Numbered from the stretch's first letter, positions 1 to 35,759 are shown. The stretch is DNA of 64,000 bases from Pipra filicauda (GCF_003945595.2 NW_024104331.1:1298213-1362212); one strand, 5' to 3'. A program made the numbers and translations. Notes: generated by a model from the sequence alone, not told the origin.

Positions 1-1858
1 CCTGGGGAAGAGCTGGAAGGACACCTGCCTGTTTTCCCTCCTAGTCATTATTAAACAACATTCACTAAGTATCAGACCAAGTAATGAACAGAATCAAAGC
101 CAAACAGAGTTGAGGAGACCTCTCCCCTGAAACACTGCTGTTTCCTGGTCCACCTGCAAGCTCACCAGGGCTGGGACCTCTCCTGCCCTGCACATGCTGA
201 CACTCAGCTGGGCCAGGACACTCCAGCCCAAGCTGGAGTCACCTCAGAGGAGCTGCTGCCTGATGACACTCTGGTGACCCGTGGTGGCCACATCACGAGC
301 CACCAGCACCGCTGACACGCCCGGGGTTGGGCTCAGCCCTGGAGCTGGAACAATAAACTGACCTCCCCTGTCCCTCACAGTTGTTCTTCTCCCAGGTCAG
401 ACTCGAGGCCCTCTCTGGCTGCAGGAGCAGGGACAGCCCCCTCCTCCACCAGTGCTGCTCTTCTTCTCTGGGGAGAAAATTCCAGTTTCTGGGGCTAATG
501 GATGAGCAGCATCTGACAGAGCTGAGGGCCCTGAGCTCAGGAACAGGTGGAAGAACATCCTGACAAAGTTGGATACCTCACTATGGCCCATCCCTCATCC
601 TAAAATTAGGGCCATATTGAAAAACTGTTTTTAAAAGGGAAAGGTTGCTCGGTTCTGGATTTGGAGCTGAGGTGGTTCAGCTTCCCAGTTCAGTGACACA
701 TCCCAGTGTGGAGGAGCAAGCACTGCCTCTCCCCTCCCACCTTGCAGCTGCCTCCAGGCCTCCCTTCAGCTCTGCCCCCACAAAGCAAACCAGCCCAGTC
801 CCCTGGGATTGAGTTATGGTGACACCAAACGAGGTGGAAGATCCCACCCAGGAGCTTTAGGACTTTCTCACACCACTGCCACCAGGAAGGAGATGCAGAA
901 GCAGGGCTTTGGGCTAAGTTCAAGATCCCAAGGGCCCTGCTGTCACACAGAGAACCTCTCTGGGCCGTGCTGGTGGGAGCAGCAGAGCTGCCCAACACAG
1001 GACCTGTCGTCAGCCCCGTGTCTCTGCCTCTCCCCGTGCTCAGAGCTGGGCCAGGGCCAGCAACAACAATGAGTTCATCTCCCAGGCAGTCGCTGCTGCT
1101 GCTGCCCAAGCCTGATGGTATCTCACTCACTCTGCAGGAGGGGCTCTAAGCTGGGCTCTGTGAAAAGAAGCCTGGCACTTTATGAGTTGTTCCCACTCCA
1201 TCAGCTGAAGGGAGAACTGGGGACGGCACAGGGGGGGTTCTCAGTCCAGAAAGCATCCCTGAAAGTAGCACCTGGCTCCTCATGGAGAGCTCTGCCCTCC
1301 GGGGAACACTCAGCAGCTCCTCAGCTCCTGCCAACCCACGCCATTCCCTGCCTGGATGGGGCAGATCCGCAGGGATCCGTCCCTAACAAGCACCACGTCA
1401 GAATAAGTTGAGAAGCCATTTCACATTTACCACAAACCTCACCTGTCACCCCCTGAAAGCATCACCTGAGCCAGCACAGTCTCCCCCTGAGCCAGGGACA
1501 TTTCAGAGTTGGTTTGGAGAAGCAAACATTGATCCCTCTTTGATAAGTTCTCCATAACCTCAGGCTTTTAGACTGAGACACAAAGGATCACCCATTAAAC
1601 TACCCAAATAATTCCTCCTTCACCCAACTTCCTTTCCTTGGGAGACTTCACCCTCCAAACAAATATAATACAAACAGGTATTATCCGAAATCTTTAAAGC
1701 CCAGAGAGATCTGAGTTTTATATGCTCCAAATGGCACAGCCTGACATGGCTTTGCCTTTTATTATCTTGTTAAAATGCTGTTTGAGCCTATGGCAGTGTC
1801 CCAGAGAGGATGGGGGGTTTGGAGGCACAGCATGAAAGCAGATGAGAGATTAGCTTAC
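1..1858 (-). other. GRHL3: Intron 15 of GRHL3 (partial), no exon seen
   Basis: Unique sequence after the last visible donor. I looked on the minus strand for the expected final exon (a sequence like ILVNMDNN...HVAFLLD...ILKEL) and for other coding similarity and saw none. Short open frames exist but have no recognisable protein. Confidence 0.6.
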
Positions 1859-23459
<21,601 letters not shown>

Positions 23460-23519
23460 ATTTCCCCCGGGTCTCCCAAATGCTCGCAGCCAGCTAATCC
23501 CGGTGACCGCTCTCTTCTA

Positions 23520-23700
23520 GGACCTGGCGAAGACAGACATTGCCTGCGAAGTGTTTGATTTATGCGGAGGTTTCCCGTGCAGGTATTTGGCTGACAGGTG
23601 GGTCGGAGCCGGGATTGGCTGCCGGGACAGGTGCCCTGGGACAGGTACACCCAGACAGGTGCAGCGTAACCCTCTGCCTGCCGGCCCGCGAGGGTGGGGA
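23520..23700 (-). promoter_or_regulatory. GRHL3: Probable GRHL3 promoter region with E-box cluster and inverted CCAAT box
   Basis: Immediately 5' of the GRHL3 start exon on the transcribed strand. It is GC-richer than its surroundings and contains ATTGG at 23614-23618 (CCAAT on the minus strand), CAGGTG E-boxes at 23595-23600, 23628-23633 and 23656-23661, and CAGGTA at 23642-23647. No TATA box is visible. CAGGTG/CAGGTA are the known binding cores of ZEB and SNAIL repressors. The transcription start is not determined. Confidence 0.4.
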
Positions 23701-25165
23701 CGGGCCGGTGGGTGGGGAAGGAGGGAAAAGCCCTCCGGGGGGAAGGAGGTAGGATAAAGGAGTGGAATCAGGTATTCGGCTGGGTGATAATTAGTTTCAG
23801 CTTGGTGGACGCGTTCCCATCTCCCGCGATGCCAAGGAACTGTCATTTTTATGAATCGGGGGTTGATTTGTCCTTTGCTGTTTCTTTATATATAAATACA
23901 CAGATAAAAATACATACTCTCTCTCTATACATATATAAGGGAATAAATTAGGGAAATAGAAAAGGCTCTTATTTTCCTCTCATTCCTATGTGGTAATTGT
24001 ACAGGATAACCCTTTCTTGCCTTTCCTCACCTTCCCTCAGCTGCTCGCTCCAGAATGTCTTCGTAGATGTGGAGGCTTTTTCTTCCCCCCCTCTTAAAAT
24101 TTTCCTCTTAAAAAAATAACTTTAAACCCCCCCCCCCCTCCTAACTTTAGATGCCAAGTCATGCTGGCCCAGGGAATCCTTGCATTACACTGGATGTGTA
24201 AGGAGCAGGTCTCTGGGATGACCTTTTTCCATACCGTTCACTCCTGCCTTCTGCCGAGCGTTATTCCAGCGGGGAGTCCAGGCACCGTTTTGGGAGCTGG
24301 CTGCGGGAATACCACGCTGGCAACACCTCTGTAGCAACTCACCTGTAAATGGGGAAAAGGTTTTATGCAACAGAACAAAACTCATCGTGGATTCAAGCCC
24401 TCTTGTTGGATGGTTTCTGTCATCCGTGTTGCAATGGGGAGGCAGAGGATGGGCTCAGCCGTGACTCAACGTTGACTGGATTTGGAAGGCAGGAGAGGAT
24501 TTTACAAGGCAAGTTGATACAAGCCTTAAAACAAAGGGAAAAAGAAAGGCTTCCACCCCTCGTCCTCACCCCCCATCGTGTCTCACTCACTGACTGTCCC
24601 ACTGGGCTCCTGCTCAGCAGGTGAACGCAGGTTTGGAGGTTTTGGAGGTGCTCACATAACAGTCAGAGCAGCTCTCCCCGGTGACAAACAGCCTCCCCAG
24701 CCCACTCGAGCGGGCACGAGGCGTGTCCACACAGGCACAGGTGAAGGCAGAGCACATTAATTTGGGTACAACACCCTCTAACACATCTCTGTGGCTCCTG
24801 GCTCAGCAGGGCCAGCTCGGAGTGCAGCACGAGGAGTGACCCTGGTGTATCTGCTGATAAGGACCTGCTGGGCTGAGCTTTGTCTGAGCCAGCAATGATC
24901 CCCCTCCACTCTGCTGTGTGAGCTCCTGCCTGCCAGGCAGCCAGGGGCTGGGCAAAGGCTGTTTTCTGGGGATGGAAACCAAAGGTCTGGAGCAATGCAA
25001 ACTCCATTCGGGATTGCTGGAGAGCAGCAGCTGCCAAAAGCTTGCACAGCAGAGGACAGCAATACCCAAAAATCAGCTGCATGAGAGCTGGTGATCAAAC
25101 CAATGCCACAGCACAGACCTTGCAGTGCTGAGAGTACAAAGAAAGAAGAGAAGAGAACCCATATA

Positions 25166-25254
25166 GAATTACAGAATCACAGAGGGGTTTGGGTTGGAAG
25201 GGACCTTTAAGATAATCCACTCCCAACTGCCCTACCAAGTACAGGGACATGTCC
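25166..25254 (-). mobile_element. CR1 LINE fragment
   Basis: The left edge reads ttacagaatcacagaggggt, then ttgggttggaagggaccttt, the reverse-oriented CR1 3' end. It decays after about 90 bp. Confidence 0.85.
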
Positions 25255-26747
25255 TGTTAAGCCAAGGAAAGCACAAATCTTATGCAGTCATGGCATTAGT
25301 TGATCAATATTCTGATTATATGTCCAAATTAATGAAGCTTTGCCCAGTTGATGATGACCAGAGTCACAGTCCTGGGTACTTGTCCTTTACCAGGACCCAG
25401 ACAGAGAGTATTTCACTGACTCTGGGTAGTGCAGAGCAGCACCATCCCCTGAGGGGATTTCCAAGTTTCTTCTGACCTTTCAGTGAGACTTACTGAATTC
25501 CAGCAACAAAAGTGAAGGAGGAGAAAACCTGAGCTAGCCCATGCAGGGGAACAGCAGGGCATGGGATTCTGACCTCTGTGGGGAAAAGCCCATGTCAGAG
25601 AAAAGAGAGGGAGAAATGTGTCTGGCAAAGCCAAGCAGTGACAGGCTTTGCCCGGGTGAAAGGTGTCCTGTGCCACCACTGCCAGGCCAAATCCACCTCT
25701 GGGTTTGGTTCAGGTTTTCAGCCTTGGCCTTTTGCAGACCAGCAGGGATGACACTGCTGCTTTAGGAGAGGGGACAGGAGGAAAATGAACCCACCAGAAC
25801 CTTCTGCCTGCTCAGAGCCAAGGTCTGTGACTAATGTGCTTCTGGCACAGCCTTGGCTCCACCTCTGGGGGTCTAAGCCCACCCCTGCTTCACCTGCAGC
25901 TCAACACCACTCGGGTGGGACTGGGACAGACAGGGCCAGTCTGGCCTTAGCAGGCTCCTGGTGCTGCCTGACAGTCTCTGGCAAGGCTTTGTGCCCTGAC
26001 TGGAATCTGCCTGAGGAGCCACGAGGTCCCTCGTGGGAAGGCAAAGCACAGATTCTCCTTGAACAAATTCTCTGGGATTCCCCGAGGACAGCTGTGAATG
26101 ACTCTCTTAGTTTTACTAATTCTGCTTTTTAGCATTAAGTTTCTTCTTAGCTTTGCTCCAGGACTTCACCTTTTTTCCTGAGAGGATCTTACTGAACAAG
26201 AGACTTGGCCAGGCTGGAAGACACGTGCTGGTTCTCACATCCAGCCTCATTCCTCATGCAATTCCCTGTGTCCCTGTCCCCAGCACTGGGGGCTCTCCCA
26301 GCCCCTGGGAATGATGGTGCCTGGGGAGCATCACTCCCAGCACCAACCTGCCCCTTCTGTGGGGCTGTGCATGTCTGGCTGCTTCTGGGTACCACCAGAG
26401 CTCTCTCAAACACCTTGTCAAGGCCAGAGGAAAATGTTTTCCTGCTCCCCATCCACCTCCCCCCTGACAGGACCCTCACAGCCCGCCCTGAGAGAGCTTT
26501 AGGCCAGCCCAGCACGCACCAGAGTGGGTGTGATGTGTCCTGGTGGGAAGCAGGGACAGCCCTCCCTCCCCACCTGGGCACTGAGCTGCCTCCTCCACCA
26601 GCTCCTGCCAGACGGGACCACCCCTGCCCTGCCCCTTCCATCCCCTCGTCTTTTCTGGGATAATGTGTGTGTTTTATGGCGCCTGAGAGGCCTCCAGGCC
26701 TGGACGCCCAGACAATCCCTTTGACTGTGATTTCAGTATTTCTAATT

Positions 26748-26797
26748 ATTATTTTCTCTCTCTCTTTTTCTTTTCTTTTCTTTTTTTTTTTTTTCAT
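26748..26797. repeat. Pyrimidine/T-rich low-complexity tract
   Basis: Mixed TCTCTC and TTTTC units ending in a run of T, intergenic. Confidence 0.85.
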
Positions 26798-29169
26798 TTA
26801 TACTCCACCCTCCAAGAGTATCTGGTGAGGGGGTGGGTTTAGAAGAAAGAGACCAAGAGATACATTCTCCCTGCACAAAACCCTCCCACTTCCCTTCCAC
26901 TCCCCTGTTAAATATACCTTGGAACAAAAGCCTTTTATGATGCTCTAAAAATAAAGCATGCAGCAGTCAAGACAAACTGCAAGGTTTGGAAGAGAGGGCC
27001 AAATTTTGCTCACAGCTACACCCTCTCTAAGGCAACAGGGTTGCACTCGTGTTTGGCTTGTTAAACCCTCTTTAAACATCCAGGGGCAGACTGTGATTAG
27101 CTGCATTTCATTGGGGACAGATCAGCAGCTCAGTGACTGAGGACAACATCTCTCAGCGGGTCTCCAGCCCTCAGGAGAGGGCTGGGGCTGCACCTGGAGG
27201 AGCTGCCCAAGGTGCACAGTGGCCCTGTGTCCGTGACATCCCAATATTCCAATTTTTCCCTCCCCTGTCGATGTGCAGTGTGACCTCACATAAGTCATTC
27301 TGCACTCCTCGTTCCCAGCCTGGCTTCTTTTCTGTATAACCTGCAAGAAACTTCAAAGCAAGGGCTTTAATCCCTTTAGGATACACAGCTTTTCCCACTG
27401 ACAGCTGTCAAACATCCTCTCCAGCTGTCCCGTGATGTGCCAGGAATTTCAGCTGTCTTTGAGCAAAGGTTATTAAAACACTTCAACAATTAATAGTCAG
27501 TAAGAGGAAGCAGCCTGGAGCAGGTTGAAGTGAGCTGCTCTCCAAAGGGAGATGTGGCTGCTTCAGGTGCTTTTCCAGCAAAAAGCACAGCTTGTGCCAT
27601 GTAAGTTTGTAGAGACCTTTGATATCCAAAGCAGACAATCTTTCCCAGTGTCTCCCACAGCCTTTTCCTTGGGAAGGCAGAACAAAAAGCTGAACTGGGA
27701 CTTCCCTGGGCTGCAAGGCTCAGTCTGGCAGCTCTGCCCTTCCTTCTGTTTGTACAGCACAGCAGAGGCTCCAGAAGTGCCTCTATAGCTCTATTGTCAG
27801 AGTCATAACGAGGAAAAGGAAAAGGAGAATTTGGCCTTCTGAAGCCCGAGGGACAAACCCCTCACTGGCCCTTTCCCAGCAGCTGCTTTCCAGTGGGTGC
27901 AGCAAGGTTTCTGGGAATCCAGCTGGCTCTGCTGGATCCCAGCACCACTAAACAACATGACCCGATGCTTAAATGTCTTTTTAATAGAGTCAGGCCAGTT
28001 TGTTATTATCTGTTGTAGCCCACGGGGCTATAGGAAAATTCCTGTTGTCTTTATCTAGTTCTACCAGTTTTTAGGCAGTAACAAGCTTGGGTTGCAAACA
28101 ACTGACCCAACTGAGAGTCTTCAGGGCAGGGACCTCCAGTTAAACAAACAAACACGACCCCCCATCCCAGCCACCTTCTCTTGGTGGAAGAAGCTTCACT
28201 TTTTCTCTGTGTTCTCTGGCCTGAGCTCATCCTGTGCTTTCTCTGGAGCTGACTGTCAATCCAAACCCAGCTGGAAGGATCCCACAGCAGGGATGGACAT
28301 CCCAGGTTAGTCTAGAGAGGGAGGGTGTTGGCTGGAGATGTCGTAAGGATGTTCTCCATTTCAGCCCAGGCTCAGGGTTCCTGTGATGTTCAGCTACAAA
28401 CATGTACAGGGAAGGAGGCAGGGGAAGGTTTCTCAGAGGAAAACTGTGTCCTCTTTAAAAGGGACTTCACACAGGCTCCAAGGAAATGTTGTCTCCTAAC
28501 CCCAGCACCCCACAGCAGGCACATGCTGCAGCTCCTCAGCCATACCAGCTCAGGGGGCTTCCCTCCCATCCAACTCTAAACACAAAAGCACATTTCCTCC
28601 TGCAAAAACACAAGGGATTGAATTCCCCCTGGGTGATCAGGACAGCAGGAGCAGGAGGTGCTGTCAGCAACGCCAGCAGTGCAGGGAAGGGCTCAGGGCT
28701 GGGCCCACAGTTGCCACAGCGCTGCGATTCCTCCCCGAGAGAAACTTATTTTTAAACATGAAAACAGTTTTTACAATGGACCAGATGCAAAACATCAGGT
28801 ATTGCTCCCAACCATTTCCCCCACTGCTGCAGCCTGATCAAAGCTGCCTCCCTGCAGGAAGTTATCTGATGTCAGGCAGTGACGCTCCAGCAGAGATGAG
28901 TTTGGTCTCGGGTACCTCAGTTGACTCCAATCCTCATTAATCAGCCCTCCCTGAGCAGAGATATGGAAATGGCACTGGCAGAGGTGTCCCGAGCTGCTCA
29001 GAATAAATTACCCTTATCAGGCAGCACTGTCAGATCCCAACTGGGCTCGGATTCAGGCTCCAGCTGAAGCACCCAGTGGGTTTGGATCCCACTGTCTGCT
29101 CCCTTCACGCTGCTGCAGAGACACCAGTTCCCACCTGAGCCCAAGCACAGCACAGAAATGGGATTTCAT

Positions 29170-29560
29170 TCGGTAAATTCCGAAGTAGCAAATAAAAAAG
29201 AGGAAATACAAATGAATATCAGCCCATCCTGGTGGACTGTAGTGAATCTCAGGGAGCTTTGAAAGGAACCTTGACGTGACAGCTTAGTTTCTGTAGGTAA
29301 TTAGAAAAGCTCAGGCCAGAGATACTTATCTGTGAGCAGCATCTGGAACTAATAATGCCTTGGGTTTGCCAGGCCTCCACGGTTTCATCACAAATCTGCT
29401 GATACTTGCTGTTATTAGTTTATTTAGTTGCCTCTCAGAGCCTGACTTCCTGTAATCATCCCATCATGTGAAAGTTTCCTCCGCATAAAAACCTCCGTCC
29501 TTGGTGATCGTTGCAAAACACCTCAAAACCCGATTCCTACAGGCTCAGGAATGAAGAGAC
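29170..29560. promoter_or_regulatory. Candidate conserved noncoding element
   Basis: Repeat-free and AT-rich, with GATA-like (cttatctgt, 29325-29333) and homeodomain-like (TAATTAG, 29299-29305) cores packed closely. This is a guess from texture only; alignment to other birds would decide. Confidence 0.25.
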
Positions 29561-31768
29561 AGAAAGGAAAATAACTCCCTCACACACCCCACAAAGTGAA
29601 GCAATTTTAAAGCCAATCCTGCACCTACCAAGGACCTGGCCTGTGGTTTCCCCTGTGTTGGCAGGACCGGGGCTCATGACCTATTAGTGCTGAGGTTGGT
29701 CAGTACTGGACTCATCAAAGCACTGCCAATTTTAATTATTTCTCACTTCTGCCCTACACCTGTCATTACTCATCTGAATCACTCCTGGGATACTGGTACA
29801 GGGGGTGTTTTGGGGTGGCCAGGACGGGCACACAGGAGCAGTCATCCTGCCTTTCTCTGCCTCAGCACTTTGCAGGAGATGACTTTCCCACCACAGCTTG
29901 AGAAAACAGCTGTCAGACCTGATTATTTACAGAGAAGAGGAAGAAGTCGGCTCCACAATCTTGATTTGACTCTAAAATTGTCCCCGGAATTGGGATTCCC
30001 TGCTCAGATCCCAGGCCCGGCTTGGAGACACCTCCTGCTCTCGAAGCATTCAAATGAAAAGGCGAAGGCAGAGGGAGGGGAGAGGCAGCAAAGCTGGGCA
30101 GGGGCTCAGGACAGCGACTGTGGGAACTGAATCTCATTCCCAGTGAGAAAACTGGGAAGCCCAAAGGCCCTGTGTGAGTCAGAGCTGTCGCTGATACTGC
30201 TCAGGGAACACAGCCCCAGCTCCTGAGCAAGCCCACGGGTGCTTGGAGCTCCAGTTCTCAGCTCTTTGCAGGCAGGGAGGGATTTCCCTTTGAAAATCTC
30301 CCGTGAACAGGCCCAGTGCTGGTCCTGCTCCCTCCCCAAGGGCTCCAGATTTGTCCTCTCAATACACAGCCAACAGCCCCCTCCAAAAATACACAGAGTT
30401 CCCAGTGGGTTGGATGCTGCAGCAAAGCCCAAGCAAAGTGACAGTGCTGGAGCCCCTGTAAAACCTGACGGTTCTGGGCTGGAGAAAGGGGAAACTTGAA
30501 CTTTCGGGGGTTATCTTTTGGTTCAAGGGAGTTGCTGCAAAATGTCACCTTCGTCTGACAGCATGAGGAGTCAGTGGCTCCCCTCTGGTCCTGCACAGCC
30601 CTGCTGGGATCAGCCCTCTGCCAGCACAGGGGAAGCTTTATCAGGGTGGTGGGACCTCTGGAATCATTCCAGCACCCCCTCAGCTGCACAGTCCTCCTCC
30701 ATCCACAGCTGCATCCAGCCCTGGCTGAGGCTGTGAGACAGGTAGTCACAGCCAGGTATCAGAGCCCACACACCACAGCCCATCCCCTGCTGACACCTCT
30801 CCCACAGAGCCCAAAAGCCGGATGGAACCCGGGATCCGCTCCCATCGTTCTCTCCTGAGGGAACAGGACAGCTTGGAGAGCCCTGAAACTCCACCAGGAT
30901 CATCTCCCCCAAACATCCTCCCCATGGCTCTGAAGTCTAGAAGGGAAAAAGCAAGATACCCATCTACCCCACCCTCTGGTAGTGGGTAAGCTCTGCTTCC
31001 TCGCTGGCACTTGTCTGTCATATTTGATACCAAATAAAGGCCCACTTAGTTCTGACTCACTCCACCTGCTCATGTTGCTTAGTCTTCCTGGCCAGGCCAT
31101 AATGCAACATCTGCAGTGAAAAATCTTACCATCTGAATTGAAACTGAAATTCAAATCATATCAGTTCATCACCCCCTCAGACAACAAATCTGACCAAAGC
31201 TTGTAAGAGCTTATTGGACTGTTTCTAGATCGCCCAGCACACAGGTCAAACACACAAATCCACAAACAAATACAGCTGATAAGTTTAGTTTTTGTCAGCC
31301 TCTGTAGGGCTGGAACTTGCAAGGAACTTGCTCCTTGGGGCAGGTTGTTGTTGGGGGATTAAGAGAAAGTTCACAGCCAGCTATCCCATGGAGTGGAAAA
31401 ATATCAGGTGGTTTTGCAACGTTTAAAGAGATGCACCAAGAATGTCCTGGGTGGCACATGAGGGCTGCTGGCCCTCGGGGTCTGGGGATTTTCCTTCCTC
31501 AGAGAAAATGCCTTCTGCAAAAAGCACACAGCTCTTACAAAACCAGCTGTTGTTAAATACAGAAATCAACCTCCTTTTACTTCAAGGTCTGAGGATCAGC
31601 CTCCCTCCTAAGCTGACATCATGTTCTCCCCACAAATACTGTATGGCACCCAAACCCCGGGCTCTGATGGCCAGGTAGGATCTGTGAGAATGGCAGACCT
31701 GATTTATCATTTACCTGGTGCTGGGTCCAGCAGCAACGGCCTCATCACTGACATTCAGGGAGGAGGGA

Positions 31769-32080
31769 ATCACAGAATATCCTGATTTGGGAGGGACCCA
31801 CAAGGATCATCCAGTCCAACTCCTGGCCCTGCACAGACACCCCAACAATCCCACCCTGGCCCTCAGAGTGTTGTCCAAACCCTCCTGGAGCTCTGGTGCT
31901 GTGCCCACTGCCCTGGGGAGCCTGGTCAGTGCCCGACCACTCTCTGGGGGAAGAACCTTTCCCTGAGATCCACCCTGCCCCTGCCCTGACACAGCTCCAG
32001 CCGTTCCCTGGATCCTGTCTTTGCTCACAGAGAGCAAGGACCAGTCCCTGCCCCTCCTGAGGAAGTTGTGGATCGCTCTG
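31769..32080 (-). mobile_element. CR1 LINE 3' fragment
   Basis: Begins gaatcacagaatatcctgat and carries 'gacccacaaggatcatccag', 'acaccccaacaatcccaccc' and 'gggagcctggtcagtgcccg'. It belongs to the same subfamily as the copy at 56505-56725 and lies in the same orientation. Its outer limit is approximate; similarity may run to about 32200. Confidence 0.9.
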
Positions 32081-35000
32081 GACCCGTTTCCATGGGAAGC
32101 AGGAGCTCAAAGCTCTGCCCGCTGCACGTCCGTGAGCCCGAGCTCTGCCTCTCCCCACCTTTGAGCCTGTTCCAGTCCCAGGCCTGTTTGGGCAGTCCCA
32201 CATGGAGCCCTTGGAGAGGAGCCACCCCCGGGGCTCTCATGGGATCTGCAGCCAGGACCGTGCTGCGAGTAATTTTATGCGAGTCTTAGAAAAATTTGCC
32301 TACCCCGAGTGTCTGCTCACCCACGCAAACCACTGGTGGAGATGTGACTTATAGCAATGCATTTTTACCCCAGTTTGAAACAAGATCAAACAAATTAGGC
32401 TGCACCAGCATAAACTGTGTCTCTGCTGGAGCCGGAACTGGTGCTTGTGGCCAAAACCCAAGTACAAGTGAGTCCTAAAAAGGCACAAAAAGGAAGCTCC
32501 GATTTCATCTGAACCTGGAGGATTTATAGCCTTGACAGTGAGACCTTTTCCAGAGAGCTCCCAGAGCAGCTTTAGGATTAATCACTGCCAGTGAAAGCGG
32601 TGCCTGCTGCTCTAAATTTCATGATAGAATTAAATAATGTTAGGATAAATTAGAAAAATCTAATCTGAGTCAGACCGAGGACAACCAGTTCCAGAGCTCA
32701 GTGGAGAGGCAAAGCTGGAGCCTGGGTTCAGGTGAAGGATGGCAGATGGTTGCAGAAAGCCTTGCTGTAAGAATTTGAATGTGTTTTATTCCCTCTTGAA
32801 TAAAAGGTCAGAGAAATGAGACACAAGGCTCCCACCTGGCCTACCTGGCTCTCCATTTGGGTTCCTGCACTTGAAGGTGCTCAGCAGGTAGGCAGGGATT
32901 AGGCTACTCCCTGTCTTAGGTCTGCCCTGCCTTTGCATTCCAGCTGATGGGAATAAGTGCATTAGAGTAGTTCTTCACCTTGACCAGGCTCTGGAAGGAG
33001 CAGAAGGACCATAGATGGGGAACACAACACGACCTGAGGACTTTTCCTTGCTCCCAGCTACTTAATCCTACAAATGTCATCCCACCAGAGATGACATTTG
33101 GGGAGCCCAACCAGCTGCCTGGAGCCAGCACTGAACCCTCAGTGCAGGCAAGTGCCAATCTGCCAAACAGGGCAGTGTGAGCCTTCCCAAGGGAGATTTT
33201 GGGGTGGGGGGTTGTTCTTTTTGGCAGAGTGAGCTGGCACTGAGGCAGAGGGCAGGAGAGGCACTGGGGGACTCTCCCCCTTGACCTGAGCGTGACATTT
33301 GGCTGACATTGCTGCAGGGCCCATCCCTGCGGTATCTGATCCTCTCTCCCTGTGATCTCCCGTGTCCTAAAGACCCCAGGCAGCCCCCCTGGCTACCAGG
33401 AACCCAGATCAATTCTGGCCATTCGCTGCCTGGGGTCAGGCTGTAAAATGAACAACCCAGGGTTGCCCCGAAAGGCAGATGTACTAATTAGAGAAACCAT
33501 GGGTGGCAGTTCCGAGCCCGGTGCTTTTAATAACTGCAGGGATGTTGAGAAGCAAATAAATTATATGATGAAAGTCTACCAGGCTGCAGAACCCAGATAT
33601 GTAATAAGCAAGACTGGCACCAAGACTGAAATTTTGCCCCCTGGGCTTGGCATTTTGTCTGATTGCCTTTCCAGATGGGAAGGTATCCGGAGCTTCCGGT
33701 CCTGCCGACTGCTTGGCAGAAAAGTGTTTCTCAACAACAACCTGGAGAATCATCCTGGGAAGGCTGGAATTAGGGAGCCAGCGCTCGCTGGCACTCAGGA
33801 AAGTGCAGCCAGGTTTTCACCAGAAGAGAGAAACCTTGGGTTTCTCTCCTGACTTTTGGATTTAAAAGGGGATATAAACCATATGGAATGTGCTTCGTAT
33901 TTTAAGAAGGCAACTGGGTAAGGCATCAGTTCTTCCCTTTGGCCAGTGCACTGATGAAGAGGCTCTGGCAGCTCCAAGGGTCTGGAATGATCCTCGTCTC
34001 CTCTGACCCCACCAAGTGCCCCAAACTTCTATGGTTCATCATCCCAGCACCCTCATGAGGCTGGGAAAACCTCTCCTCTCCTTGGGCTCTGAGGTGCCTT
34101 CACCTGAGGACACAGCACAGTGCAAAGGTCCCCATGGAAAGAGAGGCACAAACTGTTCACATCTGCAGGGTGCCAACCACACCTGGGCCTGCCTACAGCC
34201 ACCCACAGGGGGTCACAGGAACAAACTTCTCCTCCTTTCAACCTAAGCCTCTTCTCCCACAGGGTCAGTACACCCAAAATGCCCAGCACAGGGTCATACC
34301 AGGGGCCACAAACAGACCCCACACCAGACATCTGGACCAACAGAGATCATTGTTCCCACCGATGGAATTGGTGGGAATTCTCTGCCCATCCCTGCCCAGG
34401 AAAGGAGGACACCAGTGTCTGTACCACGCTGTCAGAGCTCCATTCCCTCACAGGCTGCTACACGTCCCAGCCCAGCCACACACAGTTATTTTCAATGGCA
34501 ATTACAGCCCAGCTCCTGTTTCCAGGGCTGGACAATGGAATTGCAGGAAGAGCTGCCCTGACCCAGCACCATTGTGGCCATGAAATCGCTGCACTGGGAG
34601 ACGCCGACGCTCCTCTCGGCTCCAATTCACTTTTAATTCTCCCGGGCCTGAAACCCTGCAGGAGTAATCTGGGGAGTTTGTAGCCATGGCACGGGGATTT
34701 GGGAGCAGCACCTGTTTTAGGAATAATCAGCCCAGCAGGAGGAAAATTTCACTCGGCTGGTCTCGGAGTATTTACATTTTTGACCTCATCTCAGCATGAT
34801 AATAGTGCACTTTGTCACTCTCAGGAGGGCTCTGTGACTGGTTTGGCTGACTCCTGCATGGCTCTATTATGATTTTTCAAAAGACCTCCCATAAGGGTTA
34901 AATGACCTCACATTAGTGCTAATTTGGGGCTAACTTTCCTATTCAGCACATAACAAAGCGATGGGTGTTTACCCAAGTCCCGTGAAGTGACAGGGACCAC

Positions 35001-35759
35001 ACACAACCTCCTGCTCTCAGGACGCAGACAAACCTCCACCCCGGCCCGTTCCATGAGAGAGGGATGAAAAATAAGGGAGGCTGTCGGAAAATCTTCCCCC
35101 AGCCTGTGCTCCAAGCACGACAGGCTGCATTAACACCCAGCAGACAACCTGAGGCAGCTCCACTGTGTCCCCAAGGAGGCTGCAAAGGGAGGTGACAGTG
35201 GCCATCCCTTCTGCTCCCCTACGTGGCCCAATTGCAACCTGCTGAGTCACAGACCCACTAAACACTCGCCTGCCTCATTCCTCAGCTGCTTTTCTGCTCC
35301 ACAGGCTCCTTGTGAGTTTAACTCTTATTAATTTGATGCCGGTAAATCACCCTGCACAGCCAATAAATTAAATGTCTCGTTGCCCCCGCTCCTGGGAAAG
35401 GAAAGGTTTGGCGGAGAGGAGGCAGCACGGAGGCTGCCAAAGGAATCCAGTCTCATCCCCATCCCATCTGCCTGTCCAGGATTAGTGAGAGCACAAATAG
35501 GGCAGGCTGGAAAGAACAACAAACCGTGACTGATGCTGCCAAGCACAGAGCCAGACACAGACCTTTGGCTACCTGGACTTGGTGTCAGGAGCGGAGCTGA
35601 ACATCCGACACCAACTCAGTGAGAGACCCAGAAACACCAGGAAGGGCTTATTCAGAGCATCACTCCACTGCATCAGGGCCATGGATTTGGCCCCTTCCCG
35701 TTGCAATTAAAGAAGGTCAAAAAAGAAAAATAAAGAGGGAACACAAACATGTTATTGGC

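Larger units (their letters stand above)
23701..31768. other. Intergenic, 5' flank of GRHL3
   Basis: No coding gene recognised. Contains a TATA/CTCT-rich patch at about 23880-23945, a C run at 24127-24138, the CR1 fragment at 25166-25254, a pyrimidine tract near 26750 and unique sequence. The AT-rich, repeat-free part at 29170-29560 is a candidate conserved element. Open reading frames here are short and lack known domains. Confidence 0.6.

Noticed and set aside
33352..33852. 166-codon open frame on the plus strand with an average-looking composition
   Set aside because: The protein does not resemble any family I know. It may be noncoding unique DNA; a search against bird proteins would settle it.
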